From Nematopogon swammerdamellus (lineage: Eukaryota; Arthropoda; Insecta; Lepidoptera; Adelidae), in contig OX336359.1 of the NCBI GenBank assembly GCA_946902875.1, forward strand, positions 1,984,001 through 2,048,000: a stretch of DNA of 64,000 nucleotides, in the 5' to 3' direction. Positions 54,250 to 64,000 of this stretch are shown piece after piece. A program made the translations under genes and the position numbers. A model generated the notes under the pieces. That model saw only the letters and a list, made by a program, of their open reading frames with translations, had not been told where the DNA came from and searched no databases. How positions within the stretch are numbered: position 1 is the first letter of the stretch; each line of letters starts with the position of its first letter.

Positions 54250-54500
54250 TCTTTTTTTTAAAGCACGAAATATGGCGCCGAGCCACCCATAAGGTGTCAA
54301 CGACGCCCATGTACATTCGGTCGTATGCGGGTGTTGTGAATACCATGACAGCCGGACAGCCCATTCACGCCGCTCTTGAAGGACTTGAGACTGTACTTGG
54401 GGGGAAATATGTGAGCAGACAAGAGCGTTCCAGAGTTGACCAGTTCTGTGGAGGAAAGATCTGCAGAATCGATTGGTACGCAACCGCGGAAGTCCAGCGT
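54250..54500 (-). mobile_element. Jockey-like LINE 3' end
   Basis: The minus strand reads NRFCRSFLHRTGQLWNAL, a typical Jockey C-terminal tail, then a shared 3' UTR (ggatggcgccgagccacc type block) and an A8 tail at 54253-54260. Here the G tract is six bases (54398-54403), compared with 23 at 13988. Confidence 0.75.
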
Positions 54501-56365
54501 GTAGGATACAATCCCTGACCAGTGCGTGTTGTGCGGAGGTGGAAAGGGGACGGCAGGATTGCGTTAAACAGTGAAGATCTTGGAGCGCTTTAGTCGATAC
54601 CTCGCAGCACGTCGTGCAAGTAGCTCGAGGGCTTGTTTCGTTTGTCTCGTTTGCATTTGATACTGCTGAGAGTTAAGAAAAATTGCTAGTAAATATAAAA
54701 TTTTAAGATTCAAGTTGAAATTGGGTTGTTTTATTTATCTCACCTCTAATTTCAAAAAAAATTTTTTTTTATATAATACTAAAAAACAAGCTGGCAATAA
54801 TAGCTTTCATAGCTGTCTGTTGACATTGCTGAAAGAATAATGGCAACTTCCTATAAGTACTTACGTTTTACGGAGCTGTTAATCTTTAATAAAAATTAGC
54901 TGACATTGCTTTAAGGTGTTTTTTAACCAATTAACCACTTGTATTTTGAGGTTATGTTTGGGATAATACTAAAAATATAATAATTATAACTATTCAAATA
55001 TTTTTTATTCCTTTCTCTTTCAGACATCATATTTTTGTGCCATATGTGTGATCAAGAGGGTAAAAGATTTTTAGCAAAGATTTTCAGACGGAGTGAAACA
55101 GCAATAGTAATAATTTATGTAAATTTCTATAAAGCATTCCAAAACAAGTCATCATGATTGATGGTTACCGTACCATCAATCATGGTCCATTGCCTTTCCG
55201 TAAGGATAAAAAAAAACAAGCCGTGTTGACATTATTTTTTTAAATACCGCTACACATGGCAGGGTTAATGGATAAAAATAAATATAAGCAGTATTACTTA
55301 TACTATGTACTTACTGGATGAGAGACCCTGTTTCCCATAGCTCAGGGAATCCTATTTTGGGAAACAGGGATTTCAGTTTCATTCAGTGTGGTGGTATCAA
55401 CCCGGGCGGGATAAACCCTACCACCTAGTAAGGGAAAGGAGCTATAGATTTACGTCGAATCCGAACCACGATCAACCTCCAACAAGGTCTAGCGGTCACC
55501 CATCCAAGTACTGACCGCACCTGCGTGTGAGGTACACTATTTGTATTTACAATAACAATATGTGAAAGTCAATAAATATATTTGTTTACGTATTTTATTG
55601 TTTTGCAGTGTTGATTTTTAGATAATTTACAACTTTTATATAAAATACGGTGAAATAAATTTTATACCGTAATTATTAAGTGGCAACACTGATTAAAGGA
55701 AGACCAAGGAAGACACTTTTTTAACCCATTTTTATTGTAAACTGGATGTAATTTAAATTATAGAGCTGGGTTTTTTATGTAAGTAGATTTCTCTGCTAAT
55801 TAAATTGTTGTTTTATTTAAGTGTCACAATCTAAGACACCTATTAAACTACACCTTGTCAGGTGACATGTGTTGTTCTTGCAAAAAATTGCAATGGATAA
55901 GTGTTGTTTTTGCTATTTTTATGGAATATGGTAACTGTGTCATACGGTTGGTTACTTCACCTACAACATTCGTGTCTTTTCTTTAATTCTGCCATTGTTC
56001 TTCGTGTGATCGAAGAAGTCAACAAAAATAAACAAGACATTTGTACAATGAATTTCTTTATTTGTGTGAAAAACATTTCTATCCGTCACGCAACAACACA
56101 TAAGCATAATTATTTCATCACAAAACGGTCGAAAGGCACCAACATGCGCCCCATGTCCTTTTCAATAAAACTTAAACGAAACTCCATATTTATCTTTAGG
56201 TAACTACTAAGGTCCATTTTTCTACTCTACTTTAAAAATAAAACTACAATCCGCATAAAATGCTATTTGAATTGCATTTGGGCGAACTTCACACCATTTA
56301 GCCGTATTCCATTCACTACACGTGTCCAAGGCGCAAGTCGAGTTGCAGTAATCGGATACTGGGTA
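54501..56365. other. Spacer without a recognised gene
   Basis: It contains a 13-bp-arm palindrome (55152-55183, CATGATTGATGGT with mirror) and a truncated SINE A (55375-55545, -). The rest is AT-rich. No THAP-like second exon is seen. Confidence 0.55.
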
Positions 56366-56618
56366 AAGAACGTTCCAACTAAAAGTTCCCTTCGCCGTTA
56401 TGTTGGCTCCACTGTCAGTGCTTAAATTCGTGCTGCCAGATTGTGAAGATTATATTACCTAATAATGTAATCGGTATTTACCTTACAAAAAATACGGTAA
56501 ATACTGATAATTACGCGTAAATATGTACACATAGCAACCCTCAATGCTGTTTTGACAGATAGACAGTGGAGCCAACATAACGGCGAAGGGAACTTTTAGT
56601 TGGAACGCTCTATACAGA
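56366..56618. mobile_element. MITE with about 48-bp inverted repeats, copy 2 (inverted relative to copy 1)
   Basis: The ends are aacgttccaactaaaagttc and the mirror aacttttagttggaacgctc. The interior is the reverse of 518-778 with small differences. Confidence 0.85.
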
Positions 56619-59600
56619 TTGGTGGTAGGGAGGTAGGGTCGCGGGCATCTTGCCAGACTTATGGAAATTGCCAACTGACAGTTCTACTAGCATTTGAGAC
56701 AGATTGAGTTCCATTGTCGAAATATTTATTGCATCTGTAATTTTTGGTGTGAATACCAAAACAGACCTTAATATGCTCCTGTCAAAAAAATATTAATTTA
56801 CAAAATACTCATCTTAGGTTAGGCCGGCCGAAATGCACTTCATAAAGATACTTCATTTCACAACAACAACAAAATCATTTAGGGACTAACTACTTGCATT
56901 GTTTTTCTTTTCTTTGATAACCTAACAAATATCCTATATTGTACACAAGATTCTGGTCAAATACTCGAATCTGGTTCATACAAAAATATGTGATGTAACA
57001 CTAGAAAGTAAATAGGTACTTTGATAAAAATCATTGCCTAATTTTTCCTTTGAGCAAAACAATGCACGTCAGAATTCACAGTTTTGCCAAAAGCACAACA
57101 GGTACGACCACGGAGAAGATAAGTAGAGAGTGGTTAGGTACGCCGCCACCAAGTGGGGACGTACGTCATTGAAGTGGGCATTTATTGCGTCGCTTGTGCA
57201 CTTGGGTGCCAATCAATCCCCCCGGGGTACACATGTTTTTGAAATGAGAACTAGCAACAACCCCTCTACTTATTTCCACCGTGGGTATGACCTAATACTC
57301 GTACACAAAACAAGGTCATAGAAGAAATTCATCGTATAGAGTAAAAAAAAAACATCGAAAATTTTAGATTACATAAAATACTTAATGTAAAGCCACCTAC
57401 ACACGAGGGATATACCATATATTTATATTCCACTAGCACGCTTGGTGGTTGAATTATTATATCAGAATAATAACCGATTTGACATTCCACTTGTGTTTAG
57501 GACAGTGTTTTTAGTACCGCAGGCGACTTCACACTTCTTCCAGTCGAGTGTCATTTCATTCGTCAAGATGTATGGGGCAAGTCGCGAAATAAGCGCGATT
57601 CTGCACGTCTTGCACTCGACTAATTTGACCGTTTACACTACAGCGAATCGCGAGATTGGTGAGTGGAGGGGAAGGGGGGTTAAACCTAAAAAAAATTAAT
57701 GTTTTTTCTGTGAATCGTGTGCCAGTGAAGTGTTTCAAATTCTATTCTCACTCTGCTAAACACAAATATAATATAAATCGGGCCTTAGAATGACAAGGAT
57801 TGAGAAAGGAATGCTTCGATCACAAAGGTCATGTTGAAAGAATGAATAGAAGAAATTTTTGGAGCAAATGTGAGAGGTAGGTTCACCCTAGACGCGCGCA
57901 CATATGTACCTAGACCAGATCGAGCATGCGCTCCCAGGGTCAAGCGCGTAGTCAGGCCTCACTCACTCTATGTACTTGCGCGCGCTAACTACCTACCGCC
58001 CGGCGGGCCGCCGGCGGTCTAATTCAGTAGAAATTCACCACGCTAACGCGCGCAGCAGCAAAGCAATAATGCACTTTACACTCGATCGTTTAGGTACATC
58101 TTCGCACGCAGCGATTGGCGACGTGAAGCAGTAGGCTATTAAAGCCGAAGGTATGGAACTTTTTCTATGGAGTGATTTATCTGTTACGAAGTAACTATTA
58201 AGTAATCTGTGGCGTAGTATCCGAAAAGGACAAGCATGCATGAAAAAGCAAGATTGTAGAAAAGTATCCGTACAGTGTCTCGAAGGGACCCGTTGTTTCT
58301 GCCTAACCCATAGGGAGACAGGTGTGATTGATTTTATGTATACACTTTCTATCCTAATACATCCCTCGTGTATAGCATCTCACGAATACAAGAAAGATCT
58401 AAAGGAAACTCCGACGGGCCACACTCGGTCTTACGATCGGAACGACGAAAGCTGCATTCTCAAAATTCACAGCGTATAAATACGCACTCAACCGCACATA
58501 TTTATAAGCACTCATAACAATGGAACAAATCCACAAAACGACAAAAGCCCAATTTTAATAGACGTAAGCTACAATTGAACCCTTAGAATATAGGAAAAAA
58601 ATGGAGAAATATGGTCTTATCTGGCAGTTTGTATTTTGGTCTCTCGCAGTGCTGTTTCGCACTGGATAAATGTATTAAAAAAAAAATTATCTGAATGATG
58701 TGACTAACCAAGGGATTTATTGTTGTTTTTAACAGTTGAAATGAGAATAAAAGTTTGTAACTGAACTATACGTAAAATTACGCCAAATTTACATTTTTAG
58801 CATATAAAGTAGGGCCATAGTCGTAATATTATTCTCCTATTCACATTTCAAGTCGTATTATTATTCAACCACGATAATGCGACCCCTCAAACACAAAACA
58901 ATCAACAATAACAGATACTTACAGGATAAACACAATACTGTTTCTTTTTTTAAACATTGTTTTTTTTTAAGTTTTACAATATGTACCTAGCGCATTATTT
59001 AGATACTTGTTAGAAACATCTGGCGCTGTAGTTGTATTTGGTTGGTGCAAATTAAACTCTTGCCCTCCAGCTATCCCAGTAAGCCTAATGTTCTCCATGA
59101 TGGCCGCGAACCCTCGCAACGCAAGACGGCGAACGGAGTATCACCCATCGTTGGTTGTCAAGCACACTGCACGACCCGTTTCATTCTTTGCCAAGCGACT
59201 GATGTATTTCGTAAATTCGTCACTGACGTACCCACAGAACATATAAACACGAGTAGAGGCAGTGCGACCATATCGGCTCGCGAACCCAATTCTCGTACCA
59301 AATATTTGTGAGTTTTGGTACTTCCGAGTTATATTTTTGCAATGTAATATATCGCAATAGGGCATTTATGTATTGTTTTAGCATGGCCGTGTCCGTGACA
59401 GTAATGACAGGCAAATGATAGCTGAGGTTATATCAAGTGAGCGTAACTATGCTTAACGAACGCACAGGTCATCGCGCCATCTTTGTTATTATATTCTGTG
59501 TACGTACCGCATTGGCGTTAAGAGAACATTTCATAGGAAAGTTTGCAGTTTTGTCGACTTATTCACCAAAATGTCTTTTGTTTAAAAAAAAATCTGTACT

Positions 59601-60249
59601 TTATCGTGGTTGACAAATACAAATACACGGCCGCTGTTTCCTGCATAAATTATTTCTTTCCATATAAGTAAAGATTTAGACACCCTTAAAGTTTCATCGA
59701 AAATACATAGATTATAGTGTATGAAGAAAGTAAGCGTTACGAAATATGTGCTCCTATTAGTGTTGAGGCATTTGGCATATTTGGGTCTATGTATTCTTGC
59801 GAATGGCATCGGTGACCAACTTGTGCGCTGCGGACAAAAATTAAAGACACATTAATAATGTAACATCGTCGTGATAATTCAGAATGCCGAACGGAACAGT
59901 AATTCATCTCATCAGTCATCATCAGTCATCACTCATCACCAATAATTGACATTTATTATTTAACCAGCAAAAAGGTATCTTCCGCTATTTTAGAAAACAA
60001 ATTACATTTACATACAAAATGCATGGAGGCAGTCATTTATTATAGTTTTCGAAAACTATACGGCAAACAATTTTTGATTTCGACATTCTGAAGATTTTCG
60101 AATTGTGCAAATATATTATATAAATAATTAATTACCTCATCAGTAAATTGAAATATGTAAAAATAATCGATCCTAAAGATGAAATTATATTTCTAGATAA
60201 ATAACTATCAAGATAATCTGAATGTCGTCTTGAATACTAAGAATACTAG
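56619..60249. other. Spacer without a recognised gene
   Basis: 57880-58060 is GC-rich with many gcgcgc runs. 58270-58325 is a divergent copy of the repeat at 40490. Frames such as 59007-59311 overlap on both strands and show no family likeness. I find no supported exon. Confidence 0.5.
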
Positions 60250-60409
60250 TACTCTTAGTTAATACCAGCCAGCTGTCAACTGGTACTGGTTTTTTGTCTG
60301 TGAATTATTGACGTATTTTACGTAATTTCCTACATTTTCGCCAACGATCTGTGTTTCTACGTGTGCGGTAGACCCGCGGAGTGTCGTGTGCTTGTGGGCA
60401 ACCGCAAGA

Positions 60410-61612
60410 ATGGCCCCACTTCGCACAAGAGCGGCGAACATCACCGACGCCATAGACGCCATCCGTGTTTTGACAGCCAAATTCGAACAGTTGGAAACCG
60501 TCGTGAAGCAGCAAAGTGCCGCGTTGGAGGCACAGGATGCATATGCTGCCAGTGACCGCCTCCTTATCCAGGGAATAATGGAATCAATCGCCCGAATCGG
60601 GTCGCCCCCGACGCCCCCGCAAGTCCCGCAACCCTCCCGAACGGACTTCCCGCGCTGTCAAAATGACAGTACAACGCCGCGACCTGCTTTCCCGCCAACA
60701 CAGTTTCAACCACTATCACTGATCAACCCGGATGCTCCGAACAGCCGACTGTGCCCACAGGGAGTTCGGACCTTCAGCACGGCCGTAGGAAGCCGCCACA
60801 AGTGTTCTGTGACGACAACAACAACGACTACGCGCAACTTACGCACACCTATAGAAGAACCAGATAATATGGCGCTATGCAGCATAGTACACTCGGCCCC
60901 AGCCCCATCGCCAGCACTAGTACCATCGTTGGCTGCACAAATCAGTGCCGGGGAATCCGGCCCGCAAAGTTTATTGTTTCTAACTGGTGATGTGTTGGTG
61001 ACAACTGGCGTGCCTGACCTGAGTGAAGATGACTTTCCCGCCCTCAGAGAAAGAAGAAAAAAAGTTGACGACAAGAAAGGAGGAATGAGGGATAGATCCC
61101 CTGTGCTAAGCGTTACACCACACCCACCCCAAACGAAGAAGATTGATAACCGAGTTCAACCTCAGCACGCTTCTTCTCGGCCAGGTACAGGCTTGCCGAA
61201 TAACTTGCGAAGCACTAGCCCTTCTGTGTCCACGAAATCTTCTAAGCCAAACCAAAACTCACAATCCACTACTGTGGAGCAAAAGCGACGGCAGACACGA
61301 GCTATTATAAAGGCGAGCGGTCCTCAAGATAAAACACTTCTAGTAGCTGAACGTACTCGCTCGCTTCGGCTGTACTCGTTTAAAGCGGAAGCGACCACCG
61401 ACAGTGTCCAACAATATATGCAGCGCAAGAGAGCAGGCACATACAACGTGGAGAAGCTGCCCGTGGAACCTGGGAAGAGCGCTTCGTTCATCGTGGATAT
61501 GCCGGCGAGCAACTTTAACGTGTTTTCCGCCGCGGACGCCTGGCCGGAAGGTGTGCGCATGTTGGAATGGTTTCGGCCCCGCCGCGGAGCCCACATCGTC
61601 CGCGGTCAGTGA
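60410..61612 (+). CDS. LINE ORF1 protein (RNA-binding gag-like), 400 residues
   Basis: It coats the retrotransposon RNA in related elements. The start is the ATG at 60410; an in-frame GTG 24 bases upstream is not a likely start in an animal. Order: a predicted coiled coil at residues about 10-45 (IDAIRVLTAKFEQLETVVKQ), a Pro/Ser/Thr-rich unstructured middle to about 290, then an RRM-like C-terminus (RSLRLYSFKAEATTDSVQQY, SFIVDMPASNFNVF, WPEGVRMLEWF). No CCHC zinc knuckle is present. The stop TGA at 61610-61612 overlaps the start of the ORF2 frame. The RRM-like call is by eye from the pattern. Confidence 0.8.
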   Translation: MAPLRTRAANITDAIDAIRVLTAKFEQLETVVKQQSAALEAQDAYAASDRLLIQGIMESIARIGSPPTPPQVPQPSRTDFPRCQNDSTTPRPAFPPTQFQPLSLINPDAPNSRLCPQGVRTFSTAVGSRHKCSVTTTTTTTRNLRTPIEEPDNMALCSIVHSAPAPSPALVPSLAAQISAGESGPQSLLFLTGDVLVTTGVPDLSEDDFPALRERRKKVDDKKGGMRDRSPVLSVTPHPPQTKKIDNRVQPQHASSRPGTGLPNNLRSTSPSVSTKSSKPNQNSQSTTVEQKRRQTRAIIKASGPQDKTLLVAERTRSLRLYSFKAEATTDSVQQYMQRKRAGTYNVEKLPVEPGKSASFIVDMPASNFNVFSAADAWPEGVRMLEWFRPRRGAHIVRGQ

Positions 61613-64000
61613 CAATAAGTTACCGTGCACAATTTTGCATCAAAACACACAGTCATTACGCAACAAAATTCATTTGTTAAACGCACTGACTCAGGATTAT
61701 GTACCGAGTGTTTTATGTCTGTCAGAGGTCTGGACTCGTCCATCTGAGATAAAGACTATGAGCATACTGAACTATAGCTTAGCGAATCATTTTTGCAGAA
61801 AAAAACGTAAGCATGGAGGTGTAGCTATATATGTTAGACATAATGTAAAATTTTTACCTAGGAATGACATTCAAAACTTCGCATGTGAGTTTCATTGTGA
61901 CGTAACAGCAGTTGAAATTTGTAAATTTAATTTAATTGTTGTATGTATTTATCGTACCAATAATGGTAATTTTGACATTTTTATGGATACACTAAATGGT
62001 ATATTAGAAGCTGTATTTGACGAAAACAAGCATATTGTCTTAGTTGGCGACTGGAACATTGACTTTCTCAAGAACAGCCCCAATAAAATCACTGTGAAGG
62101 ATCTCATTGCAACATATGGAGTTCATAATCATGTAAACTTTGTAACCAGATGTACTGGCGAGAGCGGCACGAGCTTAGACGTTGCGGCGACCAATGTGTG
62201 TGAGCAGCAGATGCAGGTGCAATCTATCAGGTCAGGAATAGCAGACCACTACGCGCAGCTTCTCACACTCAACCTCCGCGTCTACTGCTCGGGTAAGACT
62301 GGAGGTACACAGGGCAGACTATTCACAGACCTTAATAAGATAAAATTTCTTAATGCATTAATAGATACCGACTGGACAAATATTACAAATGATAACACAG
62401 ACGTAAACACAATGTTCGAAAAATTCACAAATAAAATCCAACTTCAACTAGATCGGCATATCCCAGTAAAATTTTTAAAAAATCGCAAAATGTCAGACAT
62501 CCGAGTACCGGATGATGTACTTGCAATGAGGGTCAAATTGGCAGATTTATATGAAATAAGGAAACAACACCCAAATGACACAAGGTTAAAAAATTGGATA
62601 AACAATTTAAAGCAATCAATTAATGACAAATCATTATCTAATCACAGGGAACTAATTGAGAATAGACTTATAAAGAGTAAAAATCTCAAAAAAGAGATAT
62701 GGAAGGTAGTAAAGGAAGAGACTGGAAAATTAGGTGCCAGAGGTGAGGGGTACTCTCTGGTGAACGGTGAAGGCGGGAAAGTAAGTGAAAAACATGTAGC
62801 AAACTTCATGAACAGCTACTATATTGACTCCATAAAAAACATAAACTCATCATCACCCGCTGATCATGATATAGCTATAAACCTCCTGAATGCAGCGCTG
62901 CCTCCCATCACTAGCGAGTATCACCTACCTCTGGTGTCTCCGGATTCTGTGGATAGAACGATAAAACGCAAACTTAGTAGCTCATCGACGAAGGACATTT
63001 ATGACATACCATGCGACTTGGTAGCCCTGTGTGCCCCGGTCTTATCATCGGTATTGGCGCATATGATAAATCTAATGTTTGAGACTGGTACTTATCCTGA
63101 ACGCCTTAAGCACACGAGGGTTTGCCCTATATACAAAGGGGCAGGAAATTTATCGGATGTAAAAAACTACAGGCCGATCAGTATAGTGCCCACATTCTCA
63201 AAAATCATTGAATCAATAATGTCTGAATCACTGATGGTATATTTAGAAGTAAATAAACTGCTATGTGACCAACAATATGCATATAGGCAAAAACGATCAA
63301 CAGTGTCGGCAACTCGGATTTTTGTATCTAACATAATTCATAACATTGATAAAGGGAAAAAAGTAAGCGGTCTGTTCTGCGACCTGTCAAAGGCGTTCGA
63401 TGTAATAGACAGGAATCTACTTATAAAAAAATTAGAAAAGTATGGAATCCGAAAAAATGCATTAAATCTATACATAGCATTTTTGACAGGTCGCCGACAA
63501 ACTGTTGAAGTGAACGGATCAGACGGTGCAAAATTAAGATCTTCACCACATTCAGTGGATATCGGGGTCCCTCAGGGATCAGCTCTTGGAAACACTCTCT
63601 TCCTGATCTTTCTTAATGACCTGGGATTACAACTCATAGAATGTCTACTAGTACTATTTGCAGATGACACAACAGCAGTAATTGTGGAAGATACACTTAG
63701 TAAACTAAGAACGACCTTTAGCGACGTCCTAGACAAACTCCATAACTGGTTTGCGGCGAACGGATTAGTACTAAACTTGCAAAAAACTAATTCTATGGTA
63801 TTTACAGGGAGACTGACGGGTGTGCCAATACAGATCTCGAGCAGAGTAGAAACTGTCTCACATATTAAGTCCTTAGGTTTCCACATAGACCCTACACTCA
63901 ACTGGAAACAACATGTAGAAAATGTGTGTGATAAAATGTCATCAGCTGTGTATGCACTAAAAAAACTAAAACAACTTGTATCCCTTACAACGCTCAAACA
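61611..64000 (+). CDS. LINE ORF2: apurinic-type endonuclease and reverse transcriptase, 3' end outside window
   Basis: Frame 3 is open from the ORF1 stop to the window end, about 796 codons. Endonuclease: [31 protein letters not shown] and SGIADHYAQL (Ala where most relatives have Ser before the Asp-His). [69 protein letters not shown] and SLGFHIDPTLNWKQHV. The first ATG (61758) lies after the first endonuclease motif. Translation therefore probably starts upstream near the ORF1 stop (TGACAATAAG), by reinitiation or a non-ATG start, as in the frame of the relative at 4280. The 3' end and tail are not in the window. Confidence 0.9.

Larger units (their letters stand above)
60250..64000 (+). 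mobile_element. LINE related to the one at 816-4280, 5' end and two open ORFs, runs off the window
   Basis: It has a short 5' UTR (from about 60250), ORF1 60410-61612 and ORF2 from 61611 to the window end, with no stop or frameshift in over 3.5 kb of coding sequence. Gene order and ORF2 motifs are those of the element at 816-4280 (both have [22 protein letters not shown] and FADDT), but the proteins are clearly divergent. It is probably a young, possibly still active copy. Confidence 0.9.

Noticed and set aside
57880..58060. GC-rich stretch as a CpG-island promoter
   Set aside because: No exon, initiator or ORF follows; evidence is composition only.
59007..59365. Overlapping frames of 64 to 89 codons on both strands
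   Set aside because: No recognised domain, no splice structure, and both strands are equally open.
60386..60409. Eight-residue upstream extension of LINE ORF1
   Set aside because: It begins with GTG; the first ATG is at 60410.

Overview
This window is a piece of a moth or butterfly (Lepidoptera) nuclear genome. Host coding sequence occurs only as short exons with GT/AG borders, scattered through introns packed with SINEs, MITEs and LINE fragments. TTAGG-type repeats, several very common lepidopteran-style repeat families, and exons that translate to insect-like proteins all fit. There is no prokaryotic operon, CRISPR array or viral genome here. Assignments come from reading the translated sequence and comparing with remembered protein families; no database search was run.

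Four host genes can be reconstructed. (1) Mctp, + strand, 283 to 24550: twelve C-terminal exons of a multiple-C2-domain, two-transmembrane ER/synaptic protein; the 5' part lies left of the window. (2) A complete seven-exon uridine phosphorylase gene, - strand, 41476 to 30189, convergent with Mctp (337 codons). (3) A complete three-exon mitochondrial ribosomal protein S16 gene (mRpS16), + strand, 45548 to 53770 (140 codons), divergent from the phosphorylase gene. (4) A single first exon of a THAP zinc-finger protein, + strand, 53967 to 54046, about 130 bases after the mRpS16 poly(A) signal; no second exon was found.

Mobile DNA dominates the rest. One LINE with a long open ORF2 lies in the first Mctp intron of the window (816 to 4280, - strand). 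A related LINE with an open ORF1 and an ORF2 open to the window edge fills 60250 to 64000. A 5'-truncated LINE with a C-terminal restriction-like endonuclease (R2/Hero-type) is nested, with an 8-bp target duplication, inside a pogo-like DNA transposon in mRpS16 intron 1. About twenty copies of one SINE carry a head that mixes tRNA-like A and B boxes with a 5S-rRNA-like internal region. Several fold-back or MITE families have long inverted arms, one derived from a decayed transposase gene.

The main points for a second look are: a decayed duplicate of an Mctp exon about 4 kb downstream of the live one; repeated duplication of another Mctp exon end with its splice donor; the 5S/tRNA composite SINE and the larger composite unit that has spread with it; a very clean 360-bp inverted repeat in an mRpS16 intron; a 46-bp-arm hairpin in the Mctp 3' UTR; an interstitial telomere-like array; and two unexplained clusters of a dispersed short motif (39300 to 39675 and 49318 to 50710). 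I see no convincing new multi-gene system; the novelty is in repeat architecture and exon birth and decay.
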